Source: a virus
Direction: 5' to 3' (one strand)
IMG/VR virus record: IMGVR_UViG_3300005836_000029
Span: 1 to 64,000 of that record
DNA length: 64,000 nucleotides
A program made the position numbers and the translations under genes. The notes under the pieces were generated by a model. The model saw nothing but the letters and a program-made list of their open reading frames with translations. It did no database searches and was not told the DNA's origin. The stretch's first letter is position 1, and every line of letters starts with the position of its first letter. Shown piece by piece: positions 45,019 through 52,533 of this stretch.

Positions 45019-48000
45019 ATGAGCAGCAGCTTCGGTTCCGGCGCCTCCCGGGTTTTGAACCCCGATCAAGGAGCACTCGTCCAGGTTGTCTGGCAGCAGG
45101 GAAAGCCCCCGCTCGACTCCGAGCTGAACCTGATGCAGCAGCTCGACGACGACTGGCGCCGCATCATGGTCCTGCGTGGGGTTCCCTCCGGGTTCCTTGG
45201 GAACGCGACCAACAACCAAGAGAGCTTCCTCACCGATCTCGACTGGTCGAACTGGTTCAAGTTCGGTCAGCAGAGGTCCGGTGCCAAGAGGTCCATCGAA
45301 TGGGCCGTGGTCAACGGCTGGCTCGTGCCTGTGACGGGAACCCTGACGGGCTTCCCTCCTGGTTCCCCGAACGACACGGACACCTGGAACCGCATCACGC
45401 TGGACCCTCCGCCGGCCAACTCTGGCGATACTCGTATCGACTTCGTGTTCCTCGAAGTTTGGCTGGCTCGAACGCCTCCGAACCCTTCGGCGACGAACAA
45501 GCCGAGCGCCAGCGGACTCTACCGGTACGGCAACGTGGAAGGGGGCTACTCCTTCCTCTCGGATGACCTGCAAGATCCGGCCATCGGGTTCGAGACGACG
45601 CAGCGGATCCAGCTTCAGTACCGCGTCCGGGTGGTCTCGGGGCTCATCGGTCTGGCGAGCTACCCCGACGGCTTCGACCCGACCATCGTGAAGGCGAGGG
45701 GTGCAGCGACGACGAACACCTCCTACGTCTTCACGAACATGCGGAACGAACTAGGAGACCCGGGTCTCTGGAGGGCTGGGGACGGCACCCAGAACGCTCT
45801 GGGAACGGTCGACGGCTACACCTACGCCGTTCCCATCTGTGCGGTCTTTCGGCGCAATTCCGTCGCCTGGAACGGAGACCCCAGCCAGAACCTCAACGGC
45901 AGCTTCAACCGTAACCCGACGGCCATCGACCGTACCGGGTACAAGACCTTCTCGACGACCCCCACGTTGGCGGCAGACATCACTTCGACCGCCGTGTCGT
46001 TGACGCTCACTTCGGTCTCGAACATCCCGCTGCCCCTGACCCCCGCAACGGCCGTCTACATCCAGATCGGCGACGAGATTCTCACCTACAGCGTCATCAC
46101 GGGTACGACGATGACGATCACCTCGCGTGGGGCCCTCGGCAGCAAGGCCGAGAGTCACAAGGCAGGGGATGAGGTCAGGGTGCTCTCGGGGCGTCCCGAC
46201 GGCCTCTTCGCAGACCAGATTGCCAAGACGGACATCCTGGATCTCCGCCACGCCATCAACCCCAACGGGTTCGACTACGACACCCTGCTCCAGGCGAACC
46301 TCAACAAGCTTCTTCGAGGGGAGCTGAGGGCAAACTGGAAGCGTGCCGGAGGCGGCCCCCAGGGTTCGTTCGTCTTCTACCAGGACAAGATCAGCAGTTC
46401 TCCGGCGAGCTTGGGGGTGACCAAGCTCGATGCACCGGACAACATCCGCTTGGTCTTCTCGGATGCGGCGATGATCCAGCCCATCGAGATGATCCTCACG
46501 CCGCCGGTTGGCGTTGGACCGACGCAAACCATCGCCACGACGTGGGGGCTGAGCCTCTCGGCGACGGACAACTCTGTCTTGGCCGGCAGCTTCCAAGCGG
46601 GAGATGTCCTTTCGATCCCCATCGCTCAATTCAAGAACGGAATCGCCGGTTCGGACGGGGACCAGATCCGGTTCATCGGGTCCGACGACGTGACTGGAAC
46701 CCCCAATGTGGTGGTTCTCATGCGTGTGGACGGGGACTCCTTCTTCCTCTACGAGGGCGTCCACTACAGCGTGACGGCTGCTCCGACTCCGACGACCGAC
46801 CTGCAAATCACCCTGCTGTCCTCGGCGGTGACCCCCTGGCCGACCACGAGGCGCCTCTACGTCACGGTTCACGTGCTTTACGGTCCGGGGCGTGGGATGA
46901 GCCGGCGTCCGGATGCGGTTCACAGCGTGTCCTTCCTCAGCTCGGGGGCGGACATCATGACTCAGCTCTCCGGTATCCCTGCGGACAACATCCCTCAAAG
47001 GGTCGGGTGGGCACCCCTGTGGACGAAGTTCCGGAGCCTGAGCCCGGCAGCGATGGAGGATCTTCCGGGGCTCACCCATCTCTTGCCGGTGACGGCCGAG
47101 TCCTACGTCGATCCGGGAAGCAAGACGGTCATCCTCACGCCCTTTCGTCGCCTCGACATGCCTGACGTCACGCGGACGCTCAACGGCGCCAGCGTGAACG
47201 TCAACCAACCCTCGGTCGTTTCGTCGACCACCGGGTCTTCGGTTGGGAGCCAAGTCCTCACGGACGGGTCCCAGAACTTCACGACTGCGGGTGTCGTCGC
47301 CGGCAACGTGGTCGTGATCAGCTCGGCGACCGATCCTTCAGCGGCTGGGGCTTACATCGTCCAGACGGTCGGCACCACCACGCTCAACGTCGATCGCAAC
47401 ATCCCGACTTCGGCCGCAGTGACCTACTCGATCCATGTCGCCCAGGGGCTCATGCCCTTGAACGACATCCAGGGCGTCGCGAAGTGGACGACCACGGATC
47501 CCCTGAACCTCTTCCGTGGGACAACCTACGGCGATGCGGCCAGGAAGAACATCTTCATCCCGGTCCCCCGTCAGCTCGTACCTGGTTGGGGTGAGGTCCG
47601 GGTGCCGATCCTCCACACGGATACGGCGACCTTCGACGAAGGGATCAACTTCCTGGTCCTCTCGAAGAAGGGTGGCCTGCCGAAGCCAAACCCGGAACGG
47701 AACTACGTGCCGTACTCCAACGGCTCGCTCACCTACGCCCCGTTCTCGACGGCCGACCTCAACACGCTCACGCCTGCGACCTACAACACGGCCTTCACCT
47801 TCGGCGGCAACAGCTTTGCCGGCATGAGGTTCTTCACGGATACGCGGGGATTCGGTCGGACCGGGCTCGAGTTGCCGCCCTTCTACGGAATCGCGAGGCT
47901 GTTTGCCGTGTATGAGGCGGCAGACTACAAGCTGAACGGTTCGTCCTATAACTCGGTCACCCGGGTGTTCCAGGCGGGAGGAGCTACGAATCTGCTTCGG

Positions 48001-49398
48001 CAGAACTTCGACGGCCCCGCTTTCTGGATCGAGATCGACGAAGACGGGGACAGCACGTTCATCCTCAACTCGGAGGTCATCGACATCGCCCGGAGCCCGA
48101 ACGTCATCTCGAGCTTCGCCACCGGGGACTACGTGATCGAAGCGAACATCTTCGGCTTCGACCGAGGCAGTTTCGCTGTGGATCAAGGGTTCCGCTTGGT
48201 CTTGACCCGTGAGGTCTGGCCGCTCGACCCCTCGCAGGCCGGCAGCGCAACTCCTTCGGACAACTACGGGACAGGAGCCGATGCCGACGTCGCAAGTCCG
48301 ACACTCGTCGTCCCTGGTCCTGCTCTGTCCTCCGACGAAGTTGCGATCAACTACAGCCGCACGCCCTACCAAGGAGACGCCTGGGGCAGTCAGACGAACT
48401 ACCAGGACATCGGCTACACGCCGGGACCCCTTCTCTCGGGAACGGCATCGCAAATCGCCAACACGGTCCTGAACGAGCAGGCCCTCACCCGGCCGAACCA
48501 GAAGGTGCTGGAGGTGCTCAGCTCGATCGCCTTCACGACGACCTTGGGCACGGGACGCGTTGCTGGCGATGTCAACGAGGCATTCCCGATGGACTTCCGG
48601 AACATCGGGTACGAGGACCCGTCGTTTTACCCGCCCGCCACGGGTATCGACCCTCGTCCTCCCATCAAGCTCGGGGCCCTCATGCCGGGCGAAGGCTCGA
48701 TGATGACCCTTGGGACGGAGTACCACGGGTGTACGGAACGGCTTCCCATGGGAGCGCTCTACCGGGACAAGGACTTCCGAGGAGGACTCGTCGGAGGATT
48801 CGGCGATCCCGGCTTCGCCATCAACGCCATCGGACCCTTCCTCATGGTCAAGAACCGTACGACGGGGACCATCGGGGGCGGTGTCGGCGAGGCTCATTCC
48901 CTGGAACAGATCCAGATCCCGGTCCACACCGTTTCGATCGCTTCGGGTCAGCCCGGAGAACTCGTGGTGCACGTGGACGGCGAGCAAGGGAACTACAGCT
49001 TGCTCACGAACTTCCGGACGCACCGGGGAGGGTCGGCCTTCTCCGCAAATTCCCCGAGGCCCGGCGGCGAGATCCACACCAACGTCTTGGTGACGGGGCC
49101 TCACCAGGGGGGAGCTCGATCGCTGGGATGCCTCGCCATGCTGGTGCGGAACACCGTCACAAGCATCGGATCTACGGAGGTGTCGGCCGGCGGCGAGTTG
49201 ATGCTGCTCATCGTGACGACAGTCACGCAGCTCACGCCCTCCGGAGCCCTGGCTGTGCTTCTGATCGGTACGAACGGGACCGCCGAAGGGTTCTCTGCGG
49301 CGGATCTCTACCGCTGCGAAGGGCGCCCCCTGCTGAAGGACAACGTGCGGCCCGACATCGACCCCTCGACGATCGTTCTGTCCCCCAAGATCACCTGA
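45019..49398 (+). CDS. Giant appendage protein (1459 aa), paralogue of 38595 gene
   Basis: The N-terminal 430 residues match the 38595 protein ('QQGKPPLDSELNLMQQ', 'VFLEVWLART', 'LGDPGLWRAGDGTQ', 'RPDGLFADQIAKTDILDLR'). An extra domain at about residues 313-393 interrupts this region ('YIQIGDEILTYSVITGTTMT', 'AESHKAGDEVRVLSG'), a small module often seen in phage particles. A copy of the 'AGVV-GN-VV' module, also in the 12266 and 29849 proteins, lies at about 732-805. The end ('ELMLLIVTTV', 'SAADLYRCEGRPLL') again matches 38595. GGAG lies 11 bases upstream of the ATG. Likely a baseplate-rim or fibre-carrying protein. Confidence 0.65.
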   Translation: MSSSFGSGASRVLNPDQGALVQVVWQQGKPPLDSELNLMQQLDDDWRRIMVLRGVPSGFLGNATNNQESFLTDLDWSNWFKFGQQRSGAKRSIEWAVVNGWLVPVTGTLTGFPPGSPNDTDTWNRITLDPPPANSGDTRIDFVFLEVWLARTPPNPSATNKPSASGLYRYGNVEGGYSFLSDDLQDPAIGFETTQRIQLQYRVRVVSGLIGLASYPDGFDPTIVKARGAATTNTSYVFTNMRNELGDPGLWRAGDGTQNALGTVDGYTYAVPICAVFRRNSVAWNGDPSQNLNGSFNRNPTAIDRTGYKTFSTTPTLAADITSTAVSLTLTSVSNIPLPLTPATAVYIQIGDEILTYSVITGTTMTITSRGALGSKAESHKAGDEVRVLSGRPDGLFADQIAKTDILDLRHAINPNGFDYDTLLQANLNKLLRGELRANWKRAGGGPQGSFVFYQDKISSSPASLGVTKLDAPDNIRLVFSDAAMIQPIEMILTPPVGVGPTQTIATTWGLSLSATDNSVLAGSFQAGDVLSIPIAQFKNGIAGSDGDQIRFIGSDDVTGTPNVVVLMRVDGDSFFLYEGVHYSVTAAPTPTTDLQITLLSSAVTPWPTTRRLYVTVHVLYGPGRGMSRRPDAVHSVSFLSSGADIMTQLSGIPADNIPQRVGWAPLWTKFRSLSPAAMEDLPGLTHLLPVTAESYVDPGSKTVILTPFRRLDMPDVTRTLNGASVNVNQPSVVSSTTGSSVGSQVLTDGSQNFTTAGVVAGNVVVISSATDPSAAGAYIVQTVGTTTLNVDRNIPTSAAVTYSIHVAQGLMPLNDIQGVAKWTTTDPLNLFRGTTYGDAARKNIFIPVPRQLVPGWGEVRVPILHTDTATFDEGINFLVLSKKGGLPKPNPERNYVPYSNGSLTYAPFSTADLNTLTPATYNTAFTFGGNSFAGMRFFTDTRGFGRTGLELPPFYGIARLFAVYEAADYKLNGSSYNSVTRVFQAGGATNLLRQNFDGPAFWIEIDEDGDSTFILNSEVIDIARSPNVISSFATGDYVIEANIFGFDRGSFAVDQGFRLVLTREVWPLDPSQAGSATPSDNYGTGADADVASPTLVVPGPALSSDEVAINYSRTPYQGDAWGSQTNYQDIGYTPGPLLSGTASQIANTVLNEQALTRPNQKVLEVLSSIAFTTTLGTGRVAGDVNEAFPMDFRNIGYEDPSFYPPATGIDPRPPIKLGALMPGEGSMMTLGTEYHGCTERLPMGALYRDKDFRGGLVGGFGDPGFAINAIGPFLMVKNRTTGTIGGGVGEAHSLEQIQIPVHTVSIASGQPGELVVHVDGEQGNYSLLTNFRTHRGGSAFSANSPRPGGEIHTNVLVTGPHQGGARSLGCLAMLVRNTVTSIGSTEVSAGGELMLLIVTTVTQLTPSGALAVLLIGTNGTAEGFSAADLYRCEGRPLLKDNVRPDIDPSTIVLSPKIT

Positions 49399-49401
49399 GC
49401 C

Positions 49402-49650
49402 ATGGCAATCCGACACGTGAGCATCAAGGACTTCTCACCCGAACAACGCCGCGCATTTGGTGAGGCAAGGATTCGAGAGCTTCGACGAAGCCTTGCCTTG
49501 CCCCTCACCGACGAAGCTCGGAAGAAGATCGAAGATCAAATCGCCTCGGCGATCTCGATGATGCAGGCTCCCGGGACCCCGAGCCAAGGAACCCCGAGCC
49601 AAGATCATCAGGTTGTTTTGCGAGAGAACCTGACGATCAAGCAGCGCTAG
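49402..49650 (+). CDS. Small protein after the giant appendage gene
   Basis: An 82-aa product starting three bases after the preceding stop. The first 55 residues are charged helix ('FSPEQRRAFGEARIRELRRS', 'DEARKKIEDQIASAISMMQ'). Then comes a 15-base tandem repeat encoding 'GTPSQ' twice, and a short basic tail. Could be a fibre assembly chaperone, but only position supports that. Confidence 0.5.
   Translation: MAIRHVSIKDFSPEQRRAFGEARIRELRRSLALPLTDEARKKIEDQIASAISMMQAPGTPSQGTPSQDHQVVLRENLTIKQR
49575..49604 (+). repeat. Two-copy 15-base tandem repeat
   Basis: Two 15-base units with an identical 13-base core (ACCCCGAGCCAAG) in frame, encoding 'GTPSQ' twice. Likely a recent slippage duplication in a linker. 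Confidence 0.7.
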
Positions 49651-49656
49651 TCAGGG

Positions 49657-49688
49657 TTTCTCTTATTGGAGTGGCCTCTTAGGAGGCC
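49657..49688 (+). promoter_or_regulatory. TTTCTCTTAT motif and RBS hairpin, second copy
   Basis: TTTCTCTTAT (49657-49666) is followed six bases later by GGCCTC-TTAG-GAGGCC (49673-49688). The perfect six-pair stem buries part of the AGGAGG ribosome binding site (49681-49686), seven bases before the ATG at 49694. The arrangement matches 37891-37927 although the stem sequences differ. Confidence 0.5.
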
Positions 49689-49693
49689 CTTCA

Positions 49694-50197
49694 ATGGACG
49701 AGGTTGTCAGCCAACTCCTCACCTATCAAACCTGCATCCTGATGCTCGCAGTGACCATCGGGACCTGGTTCATCCGCAAATCGGTGGAGACGTTGGCTCC
49801 GGCCGTGAAGAAGGCGGCCGACGAGATGGCTCCGGCTCCGACGTACGTCACCCACCTGGCTGCCTGGTGGAACGAAGTCGGGCTGCATCTCATCCCGGTG
49901 CTTCTCGGTGTCGCCCTCGTCTTCGGGGTCAAGGAACTGACGCCCATGAAGCTCACATCCACGGGAGGGGTCACTCTCTACGGTGGCATCTGTGGCTGGT
50001 TCTCGTCGACGGGCTACAAGATTTTCCGCCGGACCCTCAAGACCAAGACGGGGGTCGAGCTCCCGAACGTGGAAGGTGATGATCCCGCCTCGGTGAAGCC
50101 TGTGGTCGAGGACAAGAAGGCCCCCGAGCCGCCTGCTCCCGAACCCCCGAAGGACGTGCCGCCTGCCACGGAGCCCCCGAAGGATCCGCCCGCGTGA
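49694..50197 (+). CDS. Small membrane protein, holin candidate
   Basis: A 167-aa protein with hydrophobic segments at about residues 12-27 ('TCILMLAVTIGTWFI') and 63-80 ('LHLIPVLLGVALVFGV'), and a third weaker one near 90-110. The C-terminal 45 residues are Pro/Glu/Lys-rich ('PEPPAPEPPKDVPPATEPPK') and probably cytoplasmic or periplasmic disorder. Size and layout would fit a holin or a tail-linked membrane protein. It is coupled to a second membrane protein by a GTGA overlap. No endolysin is adjacent, which weakens the lysis reading. Confidence 0.5.
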   Translation: MDEVVSQLLTYQTCILMLAVTIGTWFIRKSVETLAPAVKKAADEMAPAPTYVTHLAAWWNEVGLHLIPVLLGVALVFGVKELTPMKLTSTGGVTLYGGICGWFSSTGYKIFRRTLKTKTGVELPNVEGDDPASVKPVVEDKKAPEPPAPEPPKDVPPATEPPKDPPA

Positions 50198-50721
50198 GCG
50201 ACGAGCAGCCTACCTTCTGGCAGTCCGCCTGGGACTGGATCAAGCGGGTGGTGAGGGCGATTGCCGCACCCCTGCCGGCGATTCTCCTCGTTGTTGGAGC
50301 GATCCTTCTCATCGCTCTCGGCGTGAAGAACGTCCAGATCGGGGGGTTGCTCGCGAAGCTCTTCGGCAAGGAGAACAAGGACGGCTCGAAGGCCATCGAT
50401 GTGGCCAACAGCATCCCCGACGGCCGGGTCGACAAGGACGGCAACCTCATCCCGATCGGAACGCCAGACTCTCAAGGGGTCACTCAGGCGAAGGTCGTCC
50501 CGATTCAGGATTCTGGGCTCTTCGATGACCCGAGCGTGGTCAAGGTCGTGCCCCCTGGACAGACCGAGCCCGTCGTGGTGAAGCTCCCGGACGGTGTGAA
50601 GGCTAAGGACGTGGACAAAGTGATCATCGTGAAGCCGGAGGTCTACGCGGTCACGGTGAAGGACAGCTCGAAGGTGAGCTCGAAGGACGTGGACGACCTT
50701 CTCGCCAAATACGGGAGTTGA
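50194..50721 (+). CDS. Single-span membrane protein
   Basis: A 175-aa protein with a GTG start overlapping the preceding stop. One transmembrane segment at about residues 24-44 ('LPAILLVVGAILLIALGVKN') is preceded by a basic stretch ('WIKRVVRAIA'). The remaining 125 residues are soluble, with 'VVKVVPPGQTEPVVVKLPDG' and Lys/Asp-rich sequence. It could be a partner of the upstream membrane protein (holin/antiholin or spanin-like), though no lipobox or coiled coil is apparent. Function unknown. Confidence 0.5.
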   Translation: MSDEQPTFWQSAWDWIKRVVRAIAAPLPAILLVVGAILLIALGVKNVQIGGLLAKLFGKENKDGSKAIDVANSIPDGRVDKDGNLIPIGTPDSQGVTQAKVVPIQDSGLFDDPSVVKVVPPGQTEPVVVKLPDGVKAKDVDKVIIVKPEVYAVTVKDSSKVSSKDVDDLLAKYGS

Positions 50722-50722
50722 C

Positions 50723-51880
50723 GTGAAGACGCACGAACGAGTTGCCGCTCGCTACCGCCTTCTGCTCGCCATGAGCCTCGAAGAGGCGAAGGCTGTCCTC
50801 GGGTTTCCCCCTGGTTCGAGCCCGAGCGAGAACGAGGTCGAGAAGGCCCGGCGGCAGAAGGCCATCGAGAACCATCCGGACCGAGGCGGAGACCCGGACA
50901 AGATGGTCGAGGTCAACGTCGCCGCAGACGTCCTCGTGGGCAAACAACGGCCGACAGGAAGCCCGAGGCCCTACTCGAGGCCCGAGCCCCAAGGCACGCC
51001 GCCTCCCCCCGGAGGATGGTCGTACGAGCCCCCTCCGAAGCAGAAGGATGTCGAGGTCACCTTCGAGGAGGCCAAGAGCAAGGCGGGCATCCCGAGTGGC
51101 GTCAATTGGTGGTTCGTCACCGAGTCCCACAGCAGCGGCTACAGCGGGGACGAGTCCACACGACGGGCAACAGGCTACGTCGTCGTCGGAGAAACCGAGA
51201 ACGCCTGGGTCTTCGTGACCGTCGAGCACTTCTTCTCGGCGTACTACTACGTGGGGGGCGGACCGAAGTACGACACCTACCACATGGAGGTCATGAAGCT
51301 CCCGAAGCGGGGGAAGCCGGAGCCGGCCTTCCTCTACGGCGGCGTCATGAAGGCGTGGAAGAACTTCGAGTTCCTCGAGAAGAAGTTCAACTCGAAGATC
51401 AAGCCTCTGCCCGAGAGCTGGGTCTTCAGCGAGCGTTTCCCCTCATCCGGGTCCAGCACGACCATCAAGAAGCTCCTCGCCGACAAGGGCCTGCTTAGCG
51501 AGGAGCAGGCGGCGACCATCAAGACCTCGGTCGAGATGGAGCTCGAGACCTCGCTGGGCGAGAAGCCTGGGTTCGTTCCCGAGCCGACTGCACCCGGCCG
51601 TGAGCCCCGGGACTGGTACAAGATCACGCTCTGGATCAACGGTCGACCCCTCGTGCTTTCGCCCCAGGACACGAGGAAGTTCTTCACGGTCACGAACTAC
51701 GGGGCCACCAGCAAGATCCTCACCGTGGTGTTCGGGACCTACTGGCGTCACGGGGGCAAGAAGACCCTGACTCGGCTGCGGAAGGGCAAAGAGCTCCTCA
51801 CCTTGATGGGCGAGAAGCTTGGGGACCTGCCGCCCGGAGCCAAGGATGCTCTCCTCGCAACCGCCGCTCGGCTCAAGTGA
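50723..51880 (+). CDS. J-domain (DnaJ-like) protein with novel C-terminal region
   Basis: A 385-aa protein with a GTG start. Residues about 15-75 look like a short J-domain: 'SLEEAKAVLGFPPGSSPSEN', then 'KARRQKAIENHPDRGGDPDK' with the HPD triad at about residues 51-53. This triad stimulates Hsp70 ATPase, so the protein may recruit host DnaK. A Pro-rich linker (about 80-110) leads to a roughly 270-residue region with no recognised family ('WVFVTVEHFFSAYYYVGGG'). No zinc-finger or Gly/Phe region of full DnaJ is present. Its stop overlaps the next start (TGATG). Confidence 0.65.
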   Translation: MKTHERVAARYRLLLAMSLEEAKAVLGFPPGSSPSENEVEKARRQKAIENHPDRGGDPDKMVEVNVAADVLVGKQRPTGSPRPYSRPEPQGTPPPPGGWSYEPPPKQKDVEVTFEEAKSKAGIPSGVNWWFVTESHSSGYSGDESTRRATGYVVVGETENAWVFVTVEHFFSAYYYVGGGPKYDTYHMEVMKLPKRGKPEPAFLYGGVMKAWKNFEFLEKKFNSKIKPLPESWVFSERFPSSGSSTTIKKLLADKGLLSEEQAATIKTSVEMELETSLGEKPGFVPEPTAPGREPRDWYKITLWINGRPLVLSPQDTRKFFTVTNYGATSKILTVVFGTYWRHGGKKTLTRLRKGKELLTLMGEKLGDLPPGAKDALLATAARLK

Positions 51881-52497
51881 TGCGCTGGACCCTGATCTTC
51901 GGCCTGCCCCTTTTCCTCTGGGCCTCTTCGAGCTTGGCCGAGGAATGCAAAGGAACCTGCGTCCCCAAAGGGGACATGGCCAAGATCACGGAGATCCTGA
52001 AGGAGAAGAAGTGCCTTCAGACGACCAAGCCGACCTTCGAGCTTGACCCGATCAACATCGTCGTCGACAAGGACGGCCGGGTCTTCTACTCAGGAGCGGC
52101 ACCGAACCCCTACACGCTTCGGATGAAGTGGTGCAACTACGAGGCGGAGGCACAGGGGAAGGTGAACCTCGTCGCAGCCATGCGAGAGCCCTCGATGTGG
52201 GGGTTCCGATTCAGGCCCAAGGCGTACATCAGCCTCTTGCCCTTCGAGGCTTTCAACGTTGCCTCCGAGAAGGAGACCCTCTCCTTCGGGGATTCCTGGG
52301 ATGCCGGGGCCATGGTCGATTTCTTCCACTACGACTGGGCCAACCTGAACGTCGCCGTCGGGTTCCGGAGCTTCGGGGGTGGCCTCGGAGCCGACCTCAC
52401 CCAGAATTTCGGCATCTATGCCGGGTACGCCACTACGTGGGGAACGTGGCACCACAACCTGAACCTTGGAGTCTGGTTCTCGTTCTGGAATCCGTGA
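51880..52497 (+). CDS. Secreted protein, possibly outer-membrane barrel-like
   Basis: A 205-aa protein; I chose the ATG at 51880, which overlaps the previous stop, over the GTG just before. Residues 1-21 are a clear signal peptide ('RWTLIFGLPLFLWASSSLA') with cleavage likely after Ala; there is no lipobox Cys at the right place. The mature part alternates polar and aromatic residues ('WGFRFRPKAYISLLPFEAF', 'LGVWFSFWNP') and ends near an aromatic residue, as outer membrane barrels do. This suggests export to the periplasm or outer membrane of a Gram-negative-type host. A role in lysis or superinfection blocking is speculation. Confidence 0.55.
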   Translation: MRWTLIFGLPLFLWASSSLAEECKGTCVPKGDMAKITEILKEKKCLQTTKPTFELDPINIVVDKDGRVFYSGAAPNPYTLRMKWCNYEAEAQGKVNLVAAMREPSMWGFRFRPKAYISLLPFEAFNVASEKETLSFGDSWDAGAMVDFFHYDWANLNVAVGFRSFGGGLGADLTQNFGIYAGYATTWGTWHHNLNLGVWFSFWNP

Positions 52498-52533
52498 GCC
52501 GACGCCTGCGAAGAATGGTGTAAGCTGGGCGGC

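Noticed and set aside
49694-50721. Firm lysis cassette (holin plus spanin) call
   Set aside because: Membrane segments fit, but there is no adjacent endolysin and no lipobox or spanin features; only a candidate status is kept.
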